Shown here in pieces: positions 23,150-31,211 of a stretch of 32,660 nt of DNA (positions are counted from its first letter, which is position 1; each line of letters begins with the position of its first letter). Location of the stretch: assembly GCA_964636345.1 (NCBI GenBank), contig CAZWRL010000005.1, positions 1-32,660 of the forward strand, given 5' to 3'. The notes under the pieces are model-generated. The model ran no database searches. It saw only the letters and a program-made list of their open reading frames with translations, and was not told the DNA's origin. The position numbers and the translations under genes are program-made. Source of the stretch: JBBTXJ01 sp964636345. GTDB taxonomy: Bacteria; Patescibacteriota; Patescibacteriia; Magasanikbacterales; JBBTXJ01.

Positions 23150-26100
23150 ATGAAGTATTTCGGGGGTTCACAAAAGGGGAAAAATTGGTGGGGACGTGCT
23201 GCGCGGGAAACGCAGCAACAAACGGGAAATCGGGGAACCGGTCATTTTTCTTTTTTTAAAAAATATTTTTATGTGCGGCCGCCATCGTGGAAACGCGTTG
23301 GTCGGCCTTTTTTAATTATCGGTACCGCGCTTATTTTTGCGCTGTCCGGCATGATGCCAACACTCCAAGAACATGTGCGCGTGGCAAAAGCGGCAACGTT
23401 CACGGTCTGTTCATCAAGTTGTGATTTTGTTTCTATTCTTGCCGCGGTGAACGCGTCATCAAATGGCGACACTATCTCCATTGGCACCGGTACTTTTTAT
23501 GTTACCTCCTCAATCAGTCTTGCAGGGAAAGCAAAGATTTTTGACGGCGCCGGCGCCGCAAACACTACGCTTATCGCAAGCAGCAGCGCCTCCTATATAT
23601 TTACGAACACAACCAATGCGGGAGTAGCCACCACCTATACCATTAAGGAAATGACCATCAACGAACAGTCGGGCACTGCTCCAGGCATTTTGAGCTTCAA
23701 CAATCAAACAGCCCCGGTTACCGTGAATTTTACAGACAACACGGTTTCATCATTCGGCAATACGTCACGCGGGCTTCTTCTTGTCTCATCAGGTAACACG
23801 TCAGGTATCACCGCAACAATCTCTGGCAACACGATCACCATGGATGGAACGAGTGACATTGTGTTTGACTGGGATGGCGTGGGCACCACAAGCACTATTA
23901 CGGTTGCCAGTAATACGGTTACCAATGGTAATAGATTCTTTGATTACAATAACGGCTCCGGCGTTGGGAGTACCATCACGTTCAATGGCAACACCATGAG
24001 CGGTTTTGGCTCCGAGGGTGTAATAATTAGTGGCGGAACCACCATTGATATCTATAGCAACACGGTAACCGGTAGTAACACGAATAACGCTATTGATCTC
24101 TATCCCGATAGCGGTGCTGTGGTTAACGTATATAGCAATACACTAACGATGGGGAATGGAGTGAGCAATGTGGGTATACGTGTTGCTGATGCCTCCAATT
24201 TCCAAGCAAATATTTACCGCAACAGAGTTAGCGGCAGCGATTATGGTGTTATCGTCGACAACAATAGCACCAACACGGGTGTCGCGAATGTGTTTAATAA
24301 CGTGTTGTATGATTTAAACAGCGGTGGTATCAACATGAACTCCGGCGGCGCTATTACGTATAACTTGTTTAATAATACCATTGATACGAGTCCCGCTGGT
24401 ATTGACATGACCAATGCGGCTTCTGCAGGGCGTTATAATACTATCAACAACAGTCTTTCCAATACTGGAAGCGGAGGGAATTACGCAATTACCTGTGGCG
24501 CGGGCCAAGAAAAAACATTTAACAATAATTTTTATAATTATACAAACCTGCAAAGCGGCTGTGGCGGTTCGCCCCTTGGTTCGGATGGCAACATTAGTGT
24601 GGTGCCAGGATATACCAATCATAATGGTGAGGATTACACTCTTTCTGCGACATCAACCTGTTCTGCTTCGACGGATAACTGTGATTCCGGCGCTGCCTCA
24701 ACCACTATTTTCCATGCGCATGTCTCATCGGCATCTGCAACAACACTGGTATCCGCAACCGATATTCCAAATAACGATCAATTTGATGGGTTAAAAGTTG
24801 AGATTTTAAGCGGCACGGGTTCCGGCCAGACGCGGGACGTATCGGATACCGCATCCAGTACGGATACCATCACTATGACCTCAAGTTGGGCCACTAACCC
24901 TGACTCAACATCTGTTTTTCGGGTCTATCTTGTTATTACCAATGACTATGCGGGCAATACGCGGCCGGTGGATACTGCGGATATCGGTGCGTATGAATTC
25001 CAGAAAAATACCGCACCCACGCCGCCATCAACGTTGTATGCAAGTAGTACCAGCGCGCAATCCGGTTCCACGAATCCGAGTAATGTTTCAACAACAGCCC
25101 CCATATTTAGCGCAATTGCCAACGATCCTGATGCGAGCGAGAATCTTATATACGCGCGTATTCAGGTTGCAACCACCAGCGACTTTAGCGACGGTATTTA
25201 TTGGGATTCACAGCAAACCGCAATCGCCACCACCACCAAAGGCAACCGTATTTCAAATATTACCTTTAATAGTTTTGGCGCAGCGGCCACTACCACCCTT
25301 TCACTCAATGACGGCGATGTTACCTATTATTGGCGCATCAAACTCTGGGATGATAGTGGCGGCAGTACCGCAGAAGGCGCATGGTCATCGGTATCCTCCA
25401 CAGCCTCATTTACCCTTGTTGATGTGCCAACAACCACCAGTGCGGTCGCGGCAACCTATGTTTCAGATTCGTCTATTACGGTCACATGGACGGATAATTC
25501 TTCAACGGAAACGGGGTTTGTTATACAGCGAAGCGCAAACGAGGGCGCTTACAGCACGGTTTCCACCACGGATCTTGGCATAACCAGTTATCCTGATACG
25601 AGCACTTCGGCAAACAACCAGTACACCTACCGTGTTGCGGCACAAAACGCGGCAGGCACTTCCGCGTACACCACCTCAAGCGCGGTTGCCACCACGCCGT
25701 CCGCCGCGACATCCGTGACAACCACCTATGTTTCTGATTCTTCAATTACCGTTGCGTGGACAGATAATTCCACCTATGAATCCGGTTTTCGGGTGCAACA
25801 AAGCGCCAACGACGGTTCATATAGCACGGTAACCACCACAGCCACCAGTACGGTAAGTTACGCGGATACCAGCACGTCTGCGGACAGCAAGTACATCTAT
25901 CGCGTGTTTGCGCGCAACTCGTTTGCAACATCCACGGCCGCCACCTCAAGCGCTGTCTTTACGTTATCTAACGCGCCAACGATCGGCACGCCAACCGTGA
26001 ACAGCACCAGCTCCATTTCATGGTCGTGGACGGATAATTCCGCGTATGAAGATTCATTCCGTCTTGATTTCACCACTGGCAGTGGCACCGATGTTGACGA

Positions 26101-29100
26101 TATTGCCTCCACAACGGCATCACAGACCACTACGGGCTTGTCAATAAACACACAATACGCCGTGCATGTTCACGCGTATCGTGCTGATCGTGGAGAATCA
26201 ACAGCGTCTGCCACCTCATCGGCCGTGTATACCTATGCGGCAGTGCCGGGTTCAGCGGAAAAAGTAAGTGGTACTACTGACTCGCTGACGGTTCAATTTA
26301 GCTCCTCCACCAATCCTTCAGGCACCGAATTTTATGTGGATAATATAACGGCCGGCAGTAATTCCGGGTGGATTACCGCCACGACGTATAAATTTACGGG
26401 ATTAAACGCGGGTACGGATTACAGCATACGCGTGAAGGCGCGTAATGGAGATAGTACGGAAACCAGTTATGCCACCACGGTAACCATTGCAACGGAAAGT
26501 CAGGGTGGCGGCGGCGGTGGAGATGGCGGCGGTGGTTCTGGCGCGCCGTCGGTTACCGCAGGGCCGGATGTTACGGTGCTCCCCAAAGACAAGAAGAGGT
26601 TTGATAAAGAAGAGCTGGGATCGTTCTATATTAACGATGGCGCTAAATGGACGAATAAGGCGGCAGTGACGCTTGGGTTTAACGTGGCGAATGTTACGCA
26701 TTTTGCGGTGGCGGATAATGTCGGTATGAAGGGTGGCGCGCTCACTCCGTATGCTCCGTCTGCCAAATGGACGCTCTCAAAAGAGGAGGGGCCAAAGACG
26801 CTGTACGCGCAGTTTTATGACATGACCAAGGGTTCTAAGAGCGCGATCGTAAAGGCATCCATTATTCTTGATACCTCGCCACCCGGTTCGCCAAAGATTT
26901 TAAATGCGCCACCGTATGAAGACATTAGCGATTGGTTGCAGAGTGGCGCTACGTTAAAAGGGAGCGCGGATCCGGAAGTAAAAATTGTGCTTCTTCTTCA
27001 GCGTACCGATTTGACGGACAAAATCCGCAAAAAAGTTGCAGAACTTCGCGCGTTGCGCAAGAAGCAACGCGGTTTAGTGGAGGAAAAGAAGGCGGTTCAG
27101 AAAAAAGCGCAAGAGGCCAAAAAGAAAACGGAAACAACACAGGCGGAAGTTGATGCGCTGACCAAGAAAGTGCAAGAGTTACAAAATAAAGTGAAAGCGC
27201 TACAAGGAAATGAGGCGCAAGTACTTCTGGAGAAAAAGAAATTGCAGCAAGATGAGGAGGCCGTGCAGAAACAGATTGAGCAGTTAGAAAAAGAACAGAA
27301 AGGATTGCAACAAGAAGAAAATGTCGGACCTATCATTATTCCGATTGGTTTGAAAGCTGATCCACTCCGAACCGTGCGTATTGCGGCCGCCACCAAGACA
27401 ACACATAAAACAGCGTCAGATCCTGCCGGTGCGTGGGAGTATGCCTTTGCGCCGGGCACGTTTAATGCGCAAGGCGAATACGCGATTGCGGCGAACGCTG
27501 AAGACGATGGTGGGAATCAAAGTGGCAGCACCACTACTTCTTTTGTAGCGCTTGAAGGCGACGCGCCGCAAAAAACGGAGCCACCAAAAGAGGAAGAAGA
27601 GGTTAAACCGGTGACTACCACCAAAGAGACAGTTGAAGTGAAAGAGCCCGAGGTCGTTTTGAAGCCAGTGCCGGTCAAGGAGGCGCCACAACCAGAGGTC
27701 GTTTTGAAGCCAGTGCCGGTCAAGGAGGCGCCACAACCAGTGGAAGAATCAACGCAATCGTCAAATACTAAGGTGACGCCGGAATCCGGGGAAATCAGCG
27801 GTGTGGCACCTGAAGCTGGCACACCAAGTGGCGGTGTTGCTGAATTTTTTGCGCAACCGGCTACCGTCATTGCGGCGCAAGTGACTGATCAGGTGGCGCA
27901 AGCAGTCACGGTTGTTGCCGAGCAGGTGCAAGTGGTGGCAGTAAACACCGCCAAAGAGGTTGCCAAGGGTGTGGTGCAAACCTATCAGGTTGCCAAAGTG
28001 GTGGCGGATAATCCCGTGGTTGAGAAAGTCAACGAAACCGTCGCGGCGCCAACGGTCGCCGCCGTCGCCGTTGCAAACGTTACCACGGGCGCCACGACAC
28101 TCCCTTCTATGCTCATGTATTTGCGGTTCTTGTTCCTCCAGCCGTCCATGTTGTTCGGCCGCAAGAAAAAGAAGGCGTGGGGTGTGGTGTATAACGGCTT
28201 CACCAAGGTGCCTCTTGATTTGGCGCTCGTGCGCTTGATGATTAAGGATAAAAATCAGGTACTCCAATCACGCGTGACTGACATTGGCGGGCGGTATTAT
28301 TTCTTGGCAAAACAAGGTGAGTATCTCATTGAGATTAAAAAGCCGGGTTTTGGCACCGTGAGCAAACATTTGGCCACGGTGGAGGAAGATGGTGAATTCA
28401 AGCCGCTGTATCACGGTGATACTATTACGATTAAAGAAGAATCCGCACCGGTTTCGCCGTGTATTCCGGTTGATCCTGATACCAGGAAAGAAGACGCGGT
28501 GAAAACTTTGAAGAAAAATTATTGGAAGCATGTACAGGAGGCGGCTTCCGGTGTTGGTTTTGGTTTCTCGGTGTTTTCGTTTACGGTGTCGCCATCCTGG
28601 TGGATGGGCGCGCTGCTTGGCGTACACATTTTCGTATTTGTTTTTTTTAAGCGTCTTTCTAAACATGAACGTAAGGCCGGTCAATTTGGAACTATTAAAG
28701 ATAAGTCAACCGGTAAACCGCTCGCCAAAGTTGTCGTTCGCATTTTTGATAAAGAATACAACAAACTGCTTGATACGCGCGTGACGGACAAAGATGGGCG
28801 CTATGTTTTCTTGGTTGGGCAGAATACGTATTATCTCATCATTGAGGCCGCGGGATACACGCAATATATTTCTAAGCCCATTGGAATGAAAGAATTGGGC
28901 GCTATTGTTGCCAACGTAGATTTGTTGCCTGGCTTTAAGACCGTTGCGGCGCCATCAGCCGAGGCGGCGGCTGCGCTTGCCGCCGGCGAGCACAAAGAAA
29001 AAGAAGTTGATGTACGCAATCCGGCCACGACGCGTATTTCTGCGGACGGTATTCCACAACCAAGTGTGCAGTTCTTAAAGAGTATGGGTGTTGAAAGCGG

Positions 29101-29239
29101 TATGTTGCAGCGGGGCACCTTGGGCGCTGAAGTGCCGCTTGCACAATTTACTCATACCACGACACCGTCGGCTGACGGATCATTTTCTGGTGAACCCCCG
29201 GAGCATGCTTCACCGGCGGCCGGCGTTGTTGCGGCGTGA
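23150..29239 (+). CDS. Large surface protein (2029 aa): beta-helix, FN3, coiled coil, carboxypeptidase-regulatory-like domains
   Basis: A basic N-terminus and a hydrophobic helix at about 53-72, with cleavable-looking 'VAKAATF' near 83, suggest export. Residues ~85-620 form a right-handed parallel beta-helix (repeated N-x-T/I 'SGNTITM', 'SNTVTN', 'SNTLTM' rungs) ending with the usual 'PVDTADIGAYEF'. Four fibronectin III-like units begin near 757, 851, 942 and 1031 ('DSSITVTWTDNS' in the first two). A Gly-rich linker (~1119-1132) and an Ig-like region come before a long coiled coil (~1287-1391). A Pro/Val/Lys segment with a 15-residue tandem repeat follows. The C-terminal third has hydrophobic stretches near 1657 and 1801-1834 and two carboxypeptidase-regulatory-like beta-sandwiches (~1677-1740 and 1847-1905, 'VTDKDGRYVFLV'). 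Probably a cell-surface filament or adhesin; the function is inferred from architecture only. Confidence 0.8.
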   Translation: MKYFGGSQKGKNWWGRAARETQQQTGNRGTGHFSFFKKYFYVRPPSWKRVGRPFLIIGTALIFALSGMMPTLQEHVRVAKAATFTVCSSSCDFVSILAAVNASSNGDTISIGTGTFYVTSSISLAGKAKIFDGAGAANTTLIASSSASYIFTNTTNAGVATTYTIKEMTINEQSGTAPGILSFNNQTAPVTVNFTDNTVSSFGNTSRGLLLVSSGNTSGITATISGNTITMDGTSDIVFDWDGVGTTSTITVASNTVTNGNRFFDYNNGSGVGSTITFNGNTMSGFGSEGVIISGGTTIDIYSNTVTGSNTNNAIDLYPDSGAVVNVYSNTLTMGNGVSNVGIRVADASNFQANIYRNRVSGSDYGVIVDNNSTNTGVANVFNNVLYDLNSGGINMNSGGAITYNLFNNTIDTSPAGIDMTNAASAGRYNTINNSLSNTGSGGNYAITCGAGQEKTFNNNFYNYTNLQSGCGGSPLGSDGNISVVPGYTNHNGEDYTLSATSTCSASTDNCDSGAASTTIFHAHVSSASATTLVSATDIPNNDQFDGLKVEILSGTGSGQTRDVSDTASSTDTITMTSSWATNPDSTSVFRVYLVITNDYAGNTRPVDTADIGAYEFQKNTAPTPPSTLYASSTSAQSGSTNPSNVSTTAPIFSAIANDPDASENLIYARIQVATTSDFSDGIYWDSQQTAIATTTKGNRISNITFNSFGAAATTTLSLNDGDVTYYWRIKLWDDSGGSTAEGAWSSVSSTASFTLVDVPTTTSAVAATYVSDSSITVTWTDNSSTETGFVIQRSANEGAYSTVSTTDLGITSYPDTSTSANNQYTYRVAAQNAAGTSAYTTSSAVATTPSAATSVTTTYVSDSSITVAWTDNSTYESGFRVQQSANDGSYSTVTTTATSTVSYADTSTSADSKYIYRVFARNSFATSTAATSSAVFTLSNAPTIGTPTVNSTSSISWSWTDNSAYEDSFRLDFTTGSGTDVDDIASTTASQTTTGLSINTQYAVHVHAYRADRGESTASATSSAVYTYAAVPGSAEKVSGTTDSLTVQFSSSTNPSGTEFYVDNITAGSNSGWITATTYKFTGLNAGTDYSIRVKARNGDSTETSYATTVTIATESQGGGGGGDGGGGSGAPSVTAGPDVTVLPKDKKRFDKEELGSFYINDGAKWTNKAAVTLGFNVANVTHFAVADNVGMKGGALTPYAPSAKWTLSKEEGPKTLYAQFYDMTKGSKSAIVKASIILDTSPPGSPKILNAPPYEDISDWLQSGATLKGSADPEVKIVLLLQRTDLTDKIRKKVAELRALRKKQRGLVEEKKAVQKKAQEAKKKTETTQAEVDALTKKVQELQNKVKALQGNEAQVLLEKKKLQQDEEAVQKQIEQLEKEQKGLQQEENVGPIIIPIGLKADPLRTVRIAAATKTTHKTASDPAGAWEYAFAPGTFNAQGEYAIAANAEDDGGNQSGSTTTSFVALEGDAPQKTEPPKEEEEVKPVTTTKETVEVKEPEVVLKPVPVKEAPQPEVVLKPVPVKEAPQPVEESTQSSNTKVTPESGEISGVAPEAGTPSGGVAEFFAQPATVIAAQVTDQVAQAVTVVAEQVQVVAVNTAKEVAKGVVQTYQVAKVVADNPVVEKVNETVAAPTVAAVAVANVTTGATTLPSMLMYLRFLFLQPSMLFGRKKKKAWGVVYNGFTKVPLDLALVRLMIKDKNQVLQSRVTDIGGRYYFLAKQGEYLIEIKKPGFGTVSKHLATVEEDGEFKPLYHGDTITIKEESAPVSPCIPVDPDTRKEDAVKTLKKNYWKHVQEAASGVGFGFSVFSFTVSPSWWMGALLGVHIFVFVFFKRLSKHERKAGQFGTIKDKSTGKPLAKVVVRIFDKEYNKLLDTRVTDKDGRYVFLVGQNTYYLIIEAAGYTQYISKPIGMKELGAIVANVDLLPGFKTVAAPSAEAAAALAAGEHKEKEVDVRNPATTRISADGIPQPSVQFLKSMGVESGMLQRGTLGAEVPLAQFTHTTTPSADGSFSGEPPEHASPAAGVVAA
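27650..27739 (+). repeat. 45-bp perfect tandem repeat, two copies
   Basis: Units 27650-27694 and 27695-27739 are identical and encode the 15-residue unit EVVLKPVPVKEAPQP twice in the linker of the large surface protein. Perfect identity suggests a recent expansion that could change linker length between strains. Confidence 0.92.
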
Positions 29240-29241
29240 GT

Positions 29242-29279
29242 AAAAAAAGAGGGCAACTCTCTACAATAAAAAGAGACCC
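29242..29279 (-). terminator. Terminator after tRNA-Asp
   Basis: On the minus strand, GGG-T-CTCT pairs with AGAG and CCC across a small internal bulge, followed by TC and seven T (A run 29242-29248). It lies 27 nt after the tRNA 3' end and may also help to stop the convergent surface-protein transcript. Confidence 0.5.
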
Positions 29280-29305
29280 AGATTGAATTTTGGTATTTTT
29301 TATTG

Positions 29306-29381
29306 CGGACCGGACGGGATTCGAACCCGCGATCTCCTCCGTGACAGGGAGGCGCTTTAAACCGGGCTAAGCTACCGATCC
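29306..29381 (-). tRNA. tRNA-Asp (anticodon GTC)
   Basis: 76 nt. The acceptor stem GGATCGG/CCGGTCC closes with one T-G pair, discriminator G as usual for Asp tRNA. The anticodon loop CTGTCAC is held by CCTCC/GGAGG and gives GUC. The T-arm is GCGGG-TTCGAAT-CCCGT, with one wobble pair. CCA is not encoded. It is the only tRNA noticed in the window. Confidence 0.95.
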
Positions 29382-29391
29382 AATCAGCCAT

Positions 29392-29420
29392 AGTGTAGCA
29401 CTTTCTGTTTGTTTTGTCCA
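29392..29420 (-). promoter_or_regulatory. Promoter of tRNA-Asp
   Basis: Reading the minus strand: TGGACA (29420-29415), a 17-nt spacer ending in TGC, then TACACT (29397-29392), 10 nt before the mature tRNA. The -10 is the same extended TGCTACACT as for infC. Confidence 0.6.
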
Positions 29421-29434
29421 GATCGTTCGTGAAC

Positions 29435-29523
29435 AAAAACAGCGCAGGGAGAGCCTAGGTAGTGCGAGTGGAGTGAAGGAGGGGGCACTACTCCCGCAAC
29501 TATCTAAGCTCTCTCTGCGCTGT
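29435..29523 (-). terminator. Long hairpin terminator of the infC-rpmI-rplT operon
   Basis: Bases 29508-29523 pair with 29439-29454 over 16 positions with a single G-U, and the helix continues past one mismatch for about eight more pairs. An inner TAGTGC/GCACTA stem (29460-29465 with 29485-29490) closes the loop. On the minus strand it is followed by TTTTTG, and it begins 8 nt after the rplT stop. It is unusually long for a plain terminator, so a stable small RNA cannot be excluded. No gene lies in 29382-29531. Confidence 0.75.
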
Positions 29524-29531
29524 GCGGCTGG

Positions 29532-29870
29532 TTACATCTTGGCAATCTTTTCAAACACTGACGGCGCTTGCACCGCCAATTCAGATAACACCTTTCGATT
29601 CAATCCTATACCGGCCTTGTGTAGCTTGTCAATCAACGTGCTGTAGGTGAGGCCGTTCGCGCGCGCTGCGGCATTCACGCGTATATGCCAAAGTTTCCGA
29701 AAATCGCGCTTGCGCACGCGTCGGTCTTGGTACGCGGAAGCGCCGGCCTTAATAACCGCAACCTTGGCGCGCTTCAACAGATTTTTGCGACCCCACTTGA
29801 ACCCTTTGGCTCGCGCCATGAGGGCGCGTCGCTTTTTAAGATGAATTTGTCCTCGTTTTACGCGTGGCAT
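29532..29870 (-). CDS. rplT: 50S ribosomal protein bL20
   Basis: 112 aa, very basic. The family's start 'MPRVKRG' and core 'RDFRKLWHIRVNAAARANGL' are evident. bL20 binds 23S rRNA early in large-subunit assembly and can repress its own operon in some bacteria. It lies 5 nt after the rpmI stop with no clear ribosome-binding site, so translation is probably coupled. It is the last gene of infC-rpmI-rplT, followed by a long hairpin terminator. No deviation in length. Confidence 0.96.
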   Translation of the reverse strand: MPRVKRGQIHLKKRRALMARAKGFKWGRKNLLKRAKVAVIKAGASAYQDRRVRKRDFRKLWHIRVNAAARANGLTYSTLIDKLHKAGIGLNRKVLSELAVQAPSVFEKIAKM

Positions 29871-29875
29871 ATTGT

Positions 29876-30073
29876 TTAAACGTATGGCATGGCGCGCGTG
29901 ATGCGAAGCCGCTCCGGAAGAGCCGCTTCATGACCACGCCGTTTGTTGCGGGTTACTTTTCCCGGTTCGCGCGCGTTAAAATGATCTTGCCCGCCGGTAC
30001 GCTGAAGAATCTTACCGGTTCGGGTAATTCTGAAACGCTTCGCGGTTGCCTGGTGTGTTTTAATTTTTCCCAT
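29876..30073 (-). CDS. rpmI: 50S ribosomal protein bL35
   Basis: 65 aa, normal length for bL35. It starts 'MGKIKTHQATAKRFRITRTG' and contains 'RTGGQDHFN' and 'RRGHEAALPE', comparable to the family. It lies in the standard infC-rpmI-rplT order. A TACAAT on the minus strand (30088-30083), 9 nt before the ATG, might be an internal promoter for rpmI-rplT; this is uncertain. Confidence 0.93.
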   Translation of the reverse strand: MGKIKTHQATAKRFRITRTGKILQRTGGQDHFNAREPGKVTRNKRRGHEAALPERLRITRAMPYV

Positions 30074-30132
30074 ACAAAAGAGATTGTATCTTACCAGAGG
30101 GTTTGTGGGTCTGTCAAGGCCGAGTGTCCGGG

Positions 30133-30681
30133 CTAACTTCTAGCCACCACGGCAAACATTTTGTGTCCTTGGGCGCTGATTGGCTGGTCAATCCGTATGG
30201 GCAAGTCCTTCGTTAAGGCGGCAATAAAATTTTTGATTACCTGTTCACCAATATCCTTGTGAATGCGCTCGCGGCCGCGCATGATAAGCTCAATTTTGAG
30301 TTTATCACCGCGTTGTAAAAATTTAAGCCCCTGTTGTTTGCGTATCTCCATATCGTGATCGCCGATGCGCATGGAAAGGCGTATGCCTTTCACTTCGGTC
30401 TCGTGCGCGTGCACCTTGCGTTTGCGATCCTCTTTTTCCTTCTGATATTTAAAGTGGCCAAAATTGACCAGTTTGCATACCGGCGGATCTGCCTTCGGAT
30501 TGATTTCCACCAAGTCCAACTCACGCTCCTGCGCAAGCCGGAATGCCGCGGCAACTGGCATAATACCAAGATCGCCCTCGTCACTCACCACACGCACTTG
30601 TGCCGCGCGGATTTGTTCGTTGGCATGATAGTTTTTGCCGATACTCGGCGCTGGACGTCGGCGTTTTCGCGAGATTCTCAT
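30133..30681 (-). CDS. infC: Translation initiation factor IF-3
   Basis: 182 aa. IF-3 binds the 30S subunit, prevents premature 50S joining and monitors start-codon choice. The N-terminal domain has 'YHANEQIRAAQVRVV' and 'LDLVEINPKADPPVCKLVNF', the linker is rich in Lys/Arg, and the C-terminal domain has 'IRLSMRIGDHDMEIRKQQ' and 'FLQRGDKLKIELIMRGRE'. Start ATG 30681 lies 6 nt after a -10 box, so the mRNA is probably leaderless. The start is an ordinary AUG rather than the rare AUU used for autoregulation in E. coli. First gene of the ribosomal operon. Confidence 0.96.
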   Translation of the reverse strand: MRISRKRRRPAPSIGKNYHANEQIRAAQVRVVSDEGDLGIMPVAAAFRLAQERELDLVEINPKADPPVCKLVNFGHFKYQKEKEDRKRKVHAHETEVKGIRLSMRIGDHDMEIRKQQGLKFLQRGDKLKIELIMRGRERIHKDIGEQVIKNFIAALTKDLPIRIDQPISAQGHKMFAVVARS

Positions 30682-30687
30682 GAGAAG

Positions 30688-30716
30688 AGTGTAGCACGGG
30701 GCGTGAGAATAATCAA
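30688..30716 (-). promoter_or_regulatory. Promoter of infC operon, leaderless
   Basis: On the minus strand, TTGATT (30716-30711), 17 nt, then TGC-TACACT (-10 at 30693-30688), and ATG follows after 6 nt. It overlaps the 3' end region of the upstream metallopeptidase gene. Confidence 0.65.
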
Positions 30717-31168
30717 GAGAGTAGCGCCTCCTGAAGTGACGCGAGCCGCAAATAAAATCCTTTTGTGTGAATGGAGTTGAGTTTTAGTTTGCAATAATCG
30801 TAGTGGTGCATCCACTCGTGAAGCAAGGTAGTGAGGAATGTTTTTGGCGCAAGCGGTTTGCCCTGCACGGCCGTGAAATTGGTGATGTAAATATATTTTT
30901 CTGCGGGGCGATAATACCCGTATCGTTTGAACACGGTGCGCCCGCCGCGTTTTTTGTGATATTGTTTTGCGGGCGAAATTTTTAATTGCACGATATCTAT
31001 TTCCGCACAGTCTGCGAGTTCGTCTAAAAGTGCGTCGCCGAATTTTTGGCGTGCATCTACCGTGTTGGTTGTAAGCAAGGCGCTCACTATTTTTTGCGCA
31101 CGCCGTGAGACTGGAAAATTTATCGCCAAAATTGCGTTGCTTTTTTTGTAGTTGGTAATTGCTGTCAT
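30713..31168 (-). CDS. SprT-like zinc metallopeptidase
   Basis: 151 aa from ATG 31168; a longer overlapping frame on this strand is a shadow. The motif 'LLHEWMHHYDYC' gives His117-Glu118-x2-His121, and 'IHTKGFYLRL' supplies a candidate third zinc ligand, His134, spaced like the HExxH...HGxxF pattern of SprT-like peptidases. The N-terminal half is helical and basic. Such proteins cleave other proteins (for example DNA-crosslinked ones in eukaryotic relatives); the substrate here is unknown. It is transcribed divergently from the phosphodiesterase gene with closely packed promoters. The exact family assignment is moderate; the zinc-protease call is firmer. Confidence 0.7.
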   Translation of the reverse strand: MTAITNYKKSNAILAINFPVSRRAQKIVSALLTTNTVDARQKFGDALLDELADCAEIDIVQLKISPAKQYHKKRGGRTVFKRYGYYRPAEKYIYITNFTAVQGKPLAPKTFLTTLLHEWMHHYDYCKLKLNSIHTKGFYLRLASLQEALLS

Positions 31169-31179
31169 AGTATTGATTT

Positions 31180-31188
31180 ATTCTATCA
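31180..31188 (-). promoter_or_regulatory. Extended -10 promoter of the metallopeptidase gene
   Basis: Minus strand TGATAGAAT (TG-N-TAGAAT), 11 nt before ATG 31168. Only 14 bp separate it from the -10 of the divergent gene, so the two promoters probably compete. Confidence 0.5.
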
Positions 31189-31199
31189 GAATGGTATCG

Positions 31200-31205
31200 T
31201 ATACA
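31200..31205 (+). promoter_or_regulatory. -10 box of the GDPD gene, leaderless
   Basis: TATACA ends 6 nt before ATG 31212, the same spacing as several other genes in the window. The ATG at 31191 lies upstream of this box and is unlikely to be the start. Confidence 0.5.
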
Positions 31206-31211
31206 CATAGT

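Noticed and set aside
28268..28684. Minus-strand 138-aa ORF inside the 2029-aa gene (and other long antisense ORFs under the giant genes)
   Set aside because: The sense strand has coherent domains over the whole stretch; antisense translations show no family pattern.
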